Shown: positions 1-6,841 of the stretch, piece by piece | Position numbering within the stretch: position 1 is the stretch's first letter | Layout: every line of letters begins with the position of its first letter | Assembly (NCBI GenBank): GCA_021827885.1 | Contig: JAKAUD010000014.1 | Span: 1-8,801 of the forward strand | DNA from: Thermoplasmata archaeon | Lineage (GTDB): Archaea; Thermoplasmatota; Thermoplasmata; Thermoplasmatales; Thermoplasmataceae | DNA: 8,801 nucleotides | Reading direction: 5' to 3' | Program-made: the position numbers and the translations under genes | The notes under the pieces: model-generated | Told to the model about the DNA's origin: nothing | Databases searched by the model: none | What the model saw: the letters and a program-made list of their open reading frames with translations, nothing else

Positions 1-93
1 AACAAGGAAACACTGAGCGAGATTCCTTCAAGCGTTGAAAAGATAGACGAGATGCTTGGAACAAGTATATTCCCTAAAAAATTGCGGAGTTAA
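1..93 (+). CDS. C-terminal end of an unidentified protein (partial)
   Basis: Frame 1 is open from the window edge to a TAA at 91-93 and gives 30 residues ending in IFPKKLRS. The piece is charged and hydrophilic, with no membrane segment and no motif I recognise. It lies on the same strand as the next gene, 56 bases ahead of it. That next gene has its own TATA box, so the two need not be co-transcribed. The case for coding is only an open frame ending naturally before a promoter, so this call is tentative and no function can be given. Confidence 0.5.
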   Translation, partial: NKETLSEIPSSVEKIDEMLGTSIFPKKLRS

Positions 94-117
94 GGTTTAA
101 AAAACAATTCTATAACT

Positions 118-129
118 AAATATATATAG
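118..129 (+). promoter_or_regulatory. TATA box of the DUF998 gene
   Basis: The run AAATATATATAG is centred about 26 bases before the ATG at 150, which is the archaeal TATA-to-start distance. Transcription would therefore begin at or next to the ATG. There is no Shine-Dalgarno-like sequence before the ATG, in keeping with a leaderless message. Confidence 0.65.
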
Positions 130-149
130 TTTAAAATTTATTACTTGAA

Positions 150-728
150 ATGAACCTCTTTAGAGACAGAACAGCATTGGCAGGAATTTTGGTGTTTATA
201 GCGGTAGCGCAGTTTGTAATATTTCTTAATATTGCAGCATTTCTTGATCCGGGTTATATAATTCACACCAACACCATAAGCCATCTAGGCGTTCCTGTAT
301 ATAACCCAGCCTGGTTCGTATTTAGCGCATCAATTGTGATTCTCGGGGTGTTATTGATCACTGCAGGAGTTCTGTTAATGGAATATTCAAGACTTTTGAT
401 GATATTTCTTATTTTGTCTGGATTTGGCTCCCTGGGGGTGGGTTTGGTCAATGAAACCTTTGGAACGCCACATCTGATATTTGCTCTTTTTGCGTTCTTA
501 TTCTCATCGCTTGCGTCTTATGCTATTCTCTATAAAAATAGAGACTTTATTTCATTAATATGGGGAATCCTGGGAACAATCGGATTGGGCGCCTTGCTTC
601 TCTATATGGCCAAAATTCTTTTGGGGCTCGGAGTAGGTGGAATGGAAAGAATGATTGTCATACCTAACCTGATCTGGGCACTTGGTTTCTCAACATATCT
701 AATAGGAAAGTCTGAAAAAAGCAAGTAA
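150..728 (+). CDS. DUF998 family integral membrane protein
   Basis: A 192-residue, almost wholly hydrophobic protein with about six predicted membrane helices (roughly residues 10-31, 55-78, 82-100, 106-128, 133-155 and 168-186). Family signatures visible are NTISHLG at 41-47 after the first helix, a PH pair at 107-108 opening helix four, and GVGGMER at 161-167 before the last helix. These match DUF998, a small polytopic membrane family common in archaea and actinobacteria with no established biochemical role. Length is normal for the family. The ATG at 150 is chosen because a TATA box sits about 26 bases upstream and the first helix begins soon after. A T-tract follows the stop. The cellular location is surely the membrane; substrate and partner cannot be read from the sequence. 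Confidence 0.85.
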   Translation: MNLFRDRTALAGILVFIAVAQFVIFLNIAAFLDPGYIIHTNTISHLGVPVYNPAWFVFSASIVILGVLLITAGVLLMEYSRLLMIFLILSGFGSLGVGLVNETFGTPHLIFALFAFLFSSLASYAILYKNRDFISLIWGILGTIGLGALLLYMAKILLGLGVGGMERMIVIPNLIWALGFSTYLIGKSEKSK

Positions 729-761
729 TAATTAACCACTAACCCAATAATTTTTCAACAA

Positions 762-770
762 TATTTTTTT
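762..770 (+). terminator. T-tract terminator after the DUF998 gene
   Basis: A run of seven T's follows an AT-rich stretch about 35 bases past the DUF998 stop, in the short gap before the convergent gene that ends at 806. Archaeal RNA polymerase terminates at T-tracts, so this would end the + strand message. No strong stem-loop precedes it. Confidence 0.45.
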
Positions 771-805
771 GCTTGTAGATAATTCAATCGATAAAGCGGG
801 GTTTC

Positions 806-2137
806 TTAGAAGAGTAAGAGTTCACTTTTTGTATTATAGGAGTCGACATCTTTCCAAATTTCATGGGATATATGATCCTGACCTTTATTATCTTCCAAAA
901 GCCCATTTTTCAAAATAGAATTATAGAGAAGATATGAAAAATATGGAGAACCAGTTGCGCCTGGAGAATTATAATTCAGGACATGCAGGCAGTTTTCCTT
1001 ATTTTGGACTATTGTTTCTGGAACAAATCCGTGTTTATCAACTAGTGAACCCCGGATACCGGAGAAACCGCGAACCTTCGCCTTCCTGAAATCCATGTTT
1101 GGGATAAAAGAATTGACTCTCCCAATCATTTCCCTCTGGCTGAGGGAAGATTTCCATTCTCCCATTGCAAGCTTGATGAATTGCGGGTTTAACAATAGAT
1201 TTATTTTAGGTGAAAGCGGCCTTTTCAATATTGGGAAAAATTCTTTGTTCTTTCCCATACCCTCACGATAAAACTCTGGCCCGCTTACGGGAACTGCATT
1301 TGGCCCAATTTCCAAGGTTCCGTTCGGCCTTACTATTAGATGTGGATCCAAAAACGGAAATTCCGGGTTATCCGCAACGGAATATATATTCCTGCTTACG
1401 AATCCTTTTAGATTCTCGTCAACCTTCCAATACTCCCCCCTGAAATACATTACCGATTTGTCAAGAGCAGTTCCATCTCTATGTGCAAGATCCAGAGAAC
1501 GATTTCCGGCAGCATTGATTAAAAGATCACACGTCATTTGCCTTTTTGTTGTGGAATCATCAATGAAATACTGCAGAGTTCGTTTCTCACTGCGAATATC
1601 CATAACCCTGGAATTAAATAAATACCTAACCCCATTAATTTTGTTTATTTCCGCTATTTTGTTAGAAAGGATACCATAGTCAGTCGATGTGTCAGTCTTG
1701 GATAAAATGCCGCCCGGTGCCGATACATTTCTTTCGATTTCTCTAATTTGTTCCCTGTTCAAAATAGAAATCTGGTTCTCCTGAACGCCGTTAATGAGTG
1801 CCCATTTCTCATATTTTTCAATAGTCTTAACCTGCTCCTCAGTCTTTGCAACCTCTAAGGTTCCAACTTCATTCCACGGTAAATTGTGTGAAGATGCAAA
1901 TTCTTTCCAGAGATAATAGGATATTGATGCAGAAGTTGCCAGGACTTTCTTTTTTTGAGGATTCATGTAAAATGGTCGATGAACCATTCCAGTGTTCCTT
2001 GAAGTCGTGTGGATCGAAGTATCCCTTTCCTTCTCCATCACGAAGACTTTGGTTCCCCTTAGGTGTGAAAGCCAATATGCAATGGTGTTTCCAAGGATCC
2101 CGCCACCTACAACAACTGCAACTCTTTCACCTATCAA
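806..2137 (-). CDS. lhgO: FAD-dependent oxidoreductase, L-2-hydroxyglutarate oxidase/dehydrogenase-like
   Basis: A 443-residue flavoprotein of the DAO fold. Residues 8-16 form the N-terminal GxGxxG dinucleotide site (GGGILG), with the ribose-binding acidic residue at Glu35. SRNTGMVH at 46-53 matches the family's SxxNSGxIH flavin segment. INAAG is at 207-211. The stretch FRGEYW (232-237), PFLDPHL (261-267) and GPNAV (278-282) is typical of LhgO. SGIRG (359-363) and NYNSPGATGSP (388-398) form the C-terminal FAD-binding part. LhgO-type enzymes oxidise L-2-hydroxyglutarate to 2-oxoglutarate and pass electrons to oxygen or the quinone pool; related 2-hydroxyacids remain possible here. The start is TTG: there is no in-frame ATG before the nucleotide-binding strand, a stop lies three codons upstream, and a GGTGA ribosome site sits six bases ahead. 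No other 2-hydroxyglutarate gene is nearby. Family is secure; exact substrate is inferred. Confidence 0.85.
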   Translation of the reverse strand: MIGERVAVVVGGGILGNTIAYWLSHLRGTKVFVMEKERDTSIHTTSRNTGMVHRPFYMNPQKKKVLATSASISYYLWKEFASSHNLPWNEVGTLEVAKTEEQVKTIEKYEKWALINGVQENQISILNREQIREIERNVSAPGGILSKTDTSTDYGILSNKIAEINKINGVRYLFNSRVMDIRSEKRTLQYFIDDSTTKRQMTCDLLINAAGNRSLDLAHRDGTALDKSVMYFRGEYWKVDENLKGFVSRNIYSVADNPEFPFLDPHLIVRPNGTLEIGPNAVPVSGPEFYREGMGKNKEFFPILKRPLSPKINLLLNPQFIKLAMGEWKSSLSQREMIGRVNSFIPNMDFRKAKVRGFSGIRGSLVDKHGFVPETIVQNKENCLHVLNYNSPGATGSPYFSYLLYNSILKNGLLEDNKGQDHISHEIWKDVDSYNTKSELLLF

Positions 2138-2143
2138 TTATGT

Positions 2144-2148
2144 TCACC
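2144..2148 (-). promoter_or_regulatory. GGTGA ribosome binding site deciding the TTG start
   Basis: On the minus strand GGTGA is followed by six bases and then TTG at 2137-2135. The motif complements the usual archaeal 16S rRNA 3' end. The ATG overlapping it (2151-2149) is out of frame with the oxidoreductase and hits a stop within eight codons, so TTG is the supported start. Confidence 0.6.
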
Positions 2149-2173
2149 ATGGGTAGACTCCACATCTTATAGA

Positions 2174-2197
2174 GAAAAAAAGGATATATAATATCCT
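2174..2197 (-). terminator. Hairpin plus T-tract after the MMPL gene
   Basis: Read on the minus strand, a perfect 7-bp stem AGGATAT/ATATCCT with a 3-base loop (2181-2197) starts two bases past the MMPL stop and runs straight into a T-rich tract (2181 down to 2174). This resembles a terminator for the MMPL message. The same AT-rich stem could instead supply a TATA box for the oxidoreductase gene, whose start is about 50 bases further on, so the assignment is not certain. Confidence 0.45.
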
Positions 2198-2199
2198 GA

Positions 2200-5100
2200 C
2201 TACTCTTTCTTAACACCAATTTTTGAAGGCCACCAATTATATTTCTTCAATATGAGCATGACTGCCGGAACAAAAAAGGGCCATGTTATGAATGTGTCCA
2301 CAAGGACTCCAATGGCAAGGCTCATCCCTATTTCTTGTATTATCCCAAGAGTGCTGATATAAAGGGAGCCAAATGTTACGGCAAGAACGGCACCTAATGT
2401 TATTATGACCGCTCCATTCTCCCTTACAGAAGTAATTATTGCCTCTTTTTCGGTCTTTCCCTTTATTACTTCCTCCTTCACCCTCGATATCATGAATATA
2501 TCATAGTCCAGACCGACTGCCAGAAGTGTAATAAATGCGAACATGGGCATGAAAATTATCAGTGGAAGATGCTGGATATAATGGAAAATGACATATGAAA
2601 TTGAAAGCGATATTATCACTGATGCAATCACCATCAATATCAATCTTACAGGCGTCAGGACAGAACCCATCTGGATAAGTAGAATTATGAATATAGCAAT
2701 TGCAAGTATTGGAATCATTTCAGAGAAGGATGATGCTGTTACCGAATATGCGTTTGAGAATCCCTCTGTCATTCCTCCTATGTTGTATGTATAGGCAAGG
2801 TTGCTAGCATTTGTGGATAGGGCATTGTTGAGATTACTGACAGTTACTGAAGCAGGGGTTGTCCATGCGAGAGATGTGGTTTCAAAGACAATTTCTGCAT
2901 ACCTGGAATTTGAACCTATAAAAGACTTGACCTGGCTGTTATAAATGTTGGCGGATCCGTTGGGTAGGCTGTTGATAGAGTGTGGAGAAATAAAGCTTCC
3001 AAAGGGATAAGTTGGCCCGAATATTCCCTGAATTCCGGAAATATGGGCTGTAGTATTCTCAATCTGCGATAGTTTTTGGAATTCCGCATAATTAAAGGAG
3101 CCATTTGAGTTGATTAATGGTTGGGCAAAGTGCACAATTATGAAAGATCTATCGAAGAAATCCCCCCCAAATGATGCATTAACAGCCACTACGGACTCAA
3201 CTCCCGAGCTTTGCGGGATCAATTTGAAGATATCCATATTAGTAGGGGTTATCGTATAAAATGTGAGTGCTATTAGTGAAACGATCACGAAAGCAACAAC
3301 CAGCGGAGCTTTGTTATCTGTAGAGAATTTGCCAACCTTCCCCATAAAAACCCTTCCTGGTGGCCCATCATCTTTACTGCTCTCCTTAATGTTCAATATC
3401 CTCCTTCCATAGCGATGGAGAATAGCAAGAAGAAGTGTGTTGGCTAATATGACAGAAACTGAAACTCCTACTGCATTCGTAAGTCCCGAGTCGCTGAAAA
3501 TAGGAACGTGGGATATCCAGAGAACTATATACGAAATAACTACTGTCAATCCTGAAGTGAAGACAGCGTGCCCTGCCCACCTTGAAGATACGATAGTGGG
3601 GTGTTTCTGCCCGCTTGCCAGTTCCTTCCTGTACCTGGCCATGATATATACTACATAATCACTTGTCAGCCCCAGAAGCAACAATAGCAGTAAAGTAGGC
3701 GTGATAAAAGAGATCTGGGCGTGAAGTACGTATTTGTATAGAAGTCCATTAAGGCCCAACGATATTATAGCAGAGAAGGCAAATATAAATAAAGGCATGA
3801 ACGCTGCTTTAATGGATCTGAAGTATAACCCCACTATCATAATGGAAAGAAATATTCCGATGCCCAGAGCCTCAATCATTCCTTTAGTTACTTCGTTGTT
3901 TATCTGCCCATTTAGGGTTTGGCTGCCGGTTACGATTACAGATGAGTTTGTAATGTTGCTCTGAACCTGTGTGGCTATGCTTGTGATCGTGTCACTCGCG
4001 GATGTGTTATATGCCTGGTTTATATTTATAATGATAAGGGACGTGGAATATCCTATTCCCAATAATTGAGATAGGGTATAATTGCTTGGGATTATAGGTT
4101 GTTCGAATAGCGTGTAATTAGAGATGTACTCATTATAAGCTTCCCTTGGCGTTACGTTTGCAAGGGTTTCCAGGAATGTACTAACGATATAGTGATTCTT
4201 ATTCAAGGCAATTAGAGGGTTGCCATAAAATTCCCTTATTGAAGCATTCAGCACAAATGGTATGGATGCGGAAATTATTTGTTGAGGTATAGCTGGCTGG
4301 CTTAGGTTAAATGAAACTCCTATAATATATGCATAGGAAGTTCCAAGAACGTTCTCAATAAAACTTGCCTTTGTTGAATTAGATGAAAGCTCCGCCGTTA
4401 ATGCGGTTATGGAGTAGTTAAGAACTGAACTCTTTTGATTAAACATGAACGAAGATAGTGTAATGTTTTGATCAATTGATACCATTAAATGGGCGATAGA
4501 TCCATAACCCTTGGCAGAACTTGTGCTTACGAAAGTGGTGTTCCTAAGGGTATTATTGACAGCCCGGTTCATCTCGTAGACAGGTTTTGTTAAGTTCTTA
4601 CTTGCATTCCAGTATGATGTGAAGTTGTTCACATAATCTTTAGCAAGAACTGATTCCTTAGAGCTGCCTGCATAGGAAATAGTTTTATTGTATGCCTCAG
4701 ATTTATTGCCATTGATTGTGAAGTTCTGCAGATAAATTAATGGAAGGCCCAGTGTTAATTGAGCCGTTGAATTAAACATATATGAAGCGGAATTAAGGCC
4801 ACCAATAAGCCCTGTTGTTCCGTTTATTAGCCCCTTCATTCCAGTCGAAAAATTCATCAGGAGACTTTCTTCGGTTGAAAAAATACTTGTAATCGATTTA
4901 AAACCCTTGATGCCTGAAGAATATGAAGATAATCGATTATTGACTGAGAGAAGTTCCCTATACGTTTGAAGATTTGTTACAGGTGTGTTATTTGTGATGA
5001 TTATGAACTGAGATGCGTTGGAAGTTGAACCTCCAAAATTGGAACTGTTCTGCCCAAAATAATTTGAGAGTTCCGTGGATGCTCTATAAGACATTGATGA

Positions 5101-5259
5101 AGTCGTGTTGAGACTCCCCCCTATATTGAATGATGTATTACTAAAAACAAGAGAGGCTGGGAATATCATAAGGATCAGAAATACAACCCAGAAAACTATA
5201 ATCTTTCCACTATTCTTGGATGAAAATTTTCCAATTTTTTCAAAAAAGGATTCAAACAT
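2200..5259 (-). CDS. MMPL/RND-superfamily membrane transporter
   Basis: A 1019-residue protein with the duplicated RND/MMPL layout. TM1 (18-40) is followed by a large external domain (about 41-460), TM2-TM6 (462-615), a short cytoplasmic linker, TM7 (651-671), a second external domain (672-846) and TM8-TM12 (847-1003). Each half has the diagnostic acidic pair in its fourth helix followed by a basic cluster: GLTSDY with Asp534-Tyr535, and GLDYD with Asp918-Tyr919 then SRVKEE. In this superfamily these residues carry the proton relay driving export. Known MMPL proteins move lipids, polyketides or other hydrophobic compounds; the substrate here is unknown. The external loops are rich in Ser, Asn and Thr, with more than 25 N-x-S/T sequons, mostly in the first. 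That fits a glycosylated surface domain, though glycosylation is inferred. The ATG at 5259 starts a short amphipathic segment before TM1. The oxidoreductase gene follows 62 bases downstream and may be partly co-transcribed. Confidence 0.9.
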   Translation of the reverse strand: MFESFFEKIGKFSSKNSGKIIVFWVVFLILMIFPASLVFSNTSFNIGGSLNTTSSMSYRASTELSNYFGQNSSNFGGSTSNASQFIIITNNTPVTNLQTYRELLSVNNRLSSYSSGIKGFKSITSIFSTEESLLMNFSTGMKGLINGTTGLIGGLNSASYMFNSTAQLTLGLPLIYLQNFTINGNKSEAYNKTISYAGSSKESVLAKDYVNNFTSYWNASKNLTKPVYEMNRAVNNTLRNTTFVSTSSAKGYGSIAHLMVSIDQNITLSSFMFNQKSSVLNYSITALTAELSSNSTKASFIENVLGTSYAYIIGVSFNLSQPAIPQQIISASIPFVLNASIREFYGNPLIALNKNHYIVSTFLETLANVTPREAYNEYISNYTLFEQPIIPSNYTLSQLLGIGYSTSLIIININQAYNTSASDTITSIATQVQSNITNSSVIVTGSQTLNGQINNEVTKGMIEALGIGIFLSIMIVGLYFRSIKAAFMPLFIFAFSAIISLGLNGLLYKYVLHAQISFITPTLLLLLLLGLTSDYVVYIMARYRKELASGQKHPTIVSSRWAGHAVFTSGLTVVISYIVLWISHVPIFSDSGLTNAVGVSVSVILANTLLLAILHRYGRRILNIKESSKDDGPPGRVFMGKVGKFSTDNKAPLVVAFVIVSLIALTFYTITPTNMDIFKLIPQSSGVESVVAVNASFGGDFFDRSFIIVHFAQPLINSNGSFNYAEFQKLSQIENTTAHISGIQGIFGPTYPFGSFISPHSINSLPNGSANIYNSQVKSFIGSNSRYAEIVFETTSLAWTTPASVTVSNLNNALSTNASNLAYTYNIGGMTEGFSNAYSVTASSFSEMIPILAIAIFIILLIQMGSVLTPVRLILMVIASVIISLSISYVIFHYIQHLPLIIFMPMFAFITLLAVGLDYDIFMISRVKEEVIKGKTEKEAIITSVRENGAVIITLGAVLAVTFGSLYISTLGIIQEIGMSLAIGVLVDTFITWPFFVPAVMLILKKYNWWPSKIGVKKE

Positions 5260-5320
5260 TATCTTTCAAAGCCGTATCGCTTATCGATATTTGAAAATTT
5301 AGCTGTTGAAGAATTGAACA

Positions 5321-5328
5321 TTTATATC
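5321..5328 (-). promoter_or_regulatory. Candidate TATA box of the MMPL gene
   Basis: On the minus strand the sequence reads GATATAAA about 66 bases before the MMPL ATG. It would give a leader of roughly 40 bases. A weaker AT-rich alternative (AAATAT, about 5287-5292) lies about 30 bases before the ATG and would make the message nearly leaderless. I favour the first on sequence but cannot decide. Confidence 0.4.
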
Positions 5329-5396
5329 TGACCAGCTACCTATGAAACTCGCCAGATCTCATCCTTAAGAAAAGTGCATTTTCAAAGCTGCGAGCA

Positions 5397-5408
5397 TACC
5401 TGCAGGTA
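5397..5408. promoter_or_regulatory. 12-bp perfect palindrome in the divergent control region
   Basis: TACCTGCAGGTA is a perfect palindrome between the divergent MMPL and AGT-endonuclease V genes. It is enclosed by a second inverted repeat, CCAGAT at 5352-5357 and ATCTGG at 5412-5417. The palindrome is more GC-rich than the surrounding gap. A dimeric regulator binding here could act on either gene. That role is inferred from symmetry and position only. Confidence 0.4.
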
Positions 5409-5460
5409 ACCATCTGGAAAAGTGACAAGCTTTAATTCTTTCGGATTATATGTGAAATAT

Positions 5461-6396
5461 ATGCCTGAATCTAAAACTGAGAACGTTGATCTTTATGACT
5501 ATCTTTATAAACTGTTGCAGCAGATTCCTGAGGGTTTTGTAACGACTTATGGTGCCCTTGCTTCAGCCCTGGGCGATATCAGAGCATCAAGAGCTGTTGG
5601 GACAATGCTCTCTGAAAACGAAAGAGGGGACATCTATCCCTGTTACAAGGTGGTTTATTCAAACGGAGAGGTTGGAAATTACACGCATTCGTTGGGTTCC
5701 GCAGAAAAAAAAAGAAGGTTGGAAGCAGATGGCGTTAAAATTTCTCGAAATCGTATTGAAAATTTTGAAAGCTCCCTATTCTCTGACTTTAAGACGGATT
5801 ATCCCCTAAAAAAACTTGCCTCGATGCAGAATGAAATGAGGAGCAGAGTTTCACTGGATGATGATTTGAAAGGTGAATCCATCGGTGCAGTTGACGTTTC
5901 TTATGAAGGTCGAACTGGCTATGGTGTTTTTATATGGCAGAATGGGAATAAACTCAATAAAAAGGAAGTAGTCATGAGATCAAATTTTCCATACATTCCG
6001 GCGTATCTGGCTTTCAGGGAGTATAAATTCATAAAGGAACTCTGTTACGATTTTGATGGAACCTTGCTTGTGGATGGAAACGGCATACTTCATCCAAGAG
6101 GCGTTGGATTGGCAACCTATGCTGGATTAAAACTGAATATTCCAACCATTGGCGTGGCAAAGTCCCTGTTGATGGGGAAAGTAAGTGGAAATAATGTATA
6201 CCTTGAAGAAAAGAAGGTGGCTGTTGTCTTGTCGGGGAACAGCATCGTCAGCCCAGGGAATAGAATATCACTTAATACTGCAGTAAAGATAGTTAGATCT
6301 GATTCAGCCGGAACATATCCAAAAATACTAAAATTGGTTCACGATGAAACTGTGTCCCTGAGAAAAAATAATTTGCTTCAAGTTGAGAAAAACTAG
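5461..6396 (+). CDS. O6-alkylguanine-DNA alkyltransferase / endonuclease V fusion
   Basis: A 311-residue two-domain repair protein (numbering from the ATG at 5461). Residues about 11-95 are the AGT DNA-binding/active-site domain: helix-turn-helix TTYGALASALG, Arg finger Arg44 in RASRAVG, Asn53, and the acceptor motif PCYK with Cys61. The usual motif is PCHR; the triad His is Tyr62 and the triad Glu is probably Asp90. Residues about 105-300 are endonuclease V, which nicks DNA near deaminated bases such as inosine. Its metal ligands Asp145 (GAVDV), Glu187 (FRE) and Asp205 (VDGNG) are all present, with wedge motif PYIP (Tyr178) and Lys234 (GVAKS). The AGT N-terminal domain is absent. A bifunctional fusion of this kind is known from Ferroplasma acidarmanus. 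A GTG at 5422 would add 13 residues; I prefer the ATG because the domain begins just after it, although neither start has a clear ribosome site. Confidence 0.88.
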   Translation: MPESKTENVDLYDYLYKLLQQIPEGFVTTYGALASALGDIRASRAVGTMLSENERGDIYPCYKVVYSNGEVGNYTHSLGSAEKKRRLEADGVKISRNRIENFESSLFSDFKTDYPLKKLASMQNEMRSRVSLDDDLKGESIGAVDVSYEGRTGYGVFIWQNGNKLNKKEVVMRSNFPYIPAYLAFREYKFIKELCYDFDGTLLVDGNGILHPRGVGLATYAGLKLNIPTIGVAKSLLMGKVSGNNVYLEEKKVAVVLSGNSIVSPGNRISLNTAVKIVRSDSAGTYPKILKLVHDETVSLRKNNLLQVEKN

Positions 6397-6397
6397 G

Positions 6398-6423
6398 GAA
6401 CTCAAAAATTTGTAAGTGAGTTC
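6398..6423 (+). terminator. Possible stem-loop terminator after the repair fusion gene
   Basis: A 7-bp inverted repeat, GAACTCA at 6398-6404 and TGAGTTC at 6417-6423, begins one base past the TAG stop and is followed by an AT-rich stretch. Its position suits transcript end formation or 3' stabilisation. There is no long T-tract directly behind it, so support is weak. Confidence 0.3.
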
Positions 6424-6711
6424 GATTTAATATTTGAGGATAGGCATTTCTCTTAGGATTAGGATAGAAATTCAACTATCTGCAACCGAAAAACAGGTCA
6501 AATCAGCCAAAAAGTAAAATAGAATTAATTAAAGAGTTTCCTTTGAATGAATAGAAACCAAATTTGAGAATGCTCAGTGAATATCAGTTGAAAATGGAGA
6601 TTGAAACAATAATATTCTTCCATTTCTTCTCAAGTTGTTTTTTATATGAGATTTATAGTTATTGGGAAAAAATTTTGTCATTGCGCTGATAAATCCTTCA
6701 AAATACCACAT
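6424..6711. other. Gene-poor intergenic stretch
   Basis: This very AT-rich stretch between the repair gene and the tRNA promoter holds no supported gene. The longest + strand reading frame with a start is 39 codons (6570-6689), with no ribosome site, no well-placed TATA box and no recognisable motif. I see no repeats of note apart from a single 23-base element bounded by GTTTC and GAAAC at 6536-6558. Confidence 0.5.
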
Positions 6712-6720
6712 TTTAATATA
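6712..6720 (+). promoter_or_regulatory. TATA box of the tRNA-Leu gene
   Basis: TTTAATATA is centred about 30 bases before the first base of the mature tRNA, the spacing expected if transcription begins a few bases upstream of the 5' end. No other TATA-like element lies as well placed. Confidence 0.6.
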
Positions 6721-6745
6721 GCTTTTAACTATGCCTGTAATTAAA

Positions 6746-6830
6746 GCGGAGGTTGTCGAGCTAGGTTAAAGGCGATGGATTCAGGGTCCATTCCCGCAGG
6801 GGTCCGCCGGTTCAAATCCGGCCCTCCGCA
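6746..6830 (+). tRNA. tRNA-Leu (anticodon CAG)
   Basis: An 85-base class II tRNA folds completely. The acceptor stem GCGGAGG pairs with CCTCCGC and is followed by discriminator A. The D stem is GTC/GGC with a large GG-containing loop. The anticodon stem ATGGA/TCCAT encloses TTCAGGG, so the anticodon is CAG at 6782-6784, reading CUG leucine codons. A long variable arm (6792-6805) contains a CCC/GGG stem, as expected for leucine tRNA. The T stem GCCGG/CCGGC carries the loop TTCAAAT. The CCA end is not encoded. There is no intron at the usual position 37/38. Confidence 0.96.
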
Positions 6831-6841
6831 TTTATAACATT

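Noticed and set aside
1210..2172. Several + strand open frames of 70-110 codons opposite the oxidoreductase gene
   Set aside because: They lie antisense to a well-supported family protein, have no family motifs of their own and are rich in Ser, Cys and Pro as antisense frames commonly are.
5461..6396. Frameshift joining of two separate genes (alkyltransferase and endonuclease V)
   Set aside because: The frame is continuous without an internal stop, both domains are complete at their junction, and the same domain order is known as a genuine fusion in Ferroplasma.
6536..6558. A CRISPR-repeat-like 23-base element starting GTTTC and ending GAAAC
   Set aside because: It occurs once only. The next GAAAC downstream (near 6603) is not preceded by matching sequence, and there is no second repeat, spacer set or cas gene in the window.
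6570..6689. A 39-codon + strand reading frame beginning with ATG in the gene-poor stretch
   Set aside because: There is no ribosome site and no well-placed TATA box. The composition is what AT-rich non-coding DNA gives, and no motif is recognised.
6746..6830. An intron in the tRNA-Leu gene
   Set aside because: The anticodon stem and 7-base loop close directly with no extra sequence, and the gene folds fully at 85 bases.
6806..6830. tRNA 3' end acting as an attachment site for an integrated element
   Set aside because: No second copy of the tRNA 3' end is found in the window and no integrase gene is present. The neighbouring mobile sequence is an IS remnant, which does not integrate by tRNA attachment sites.
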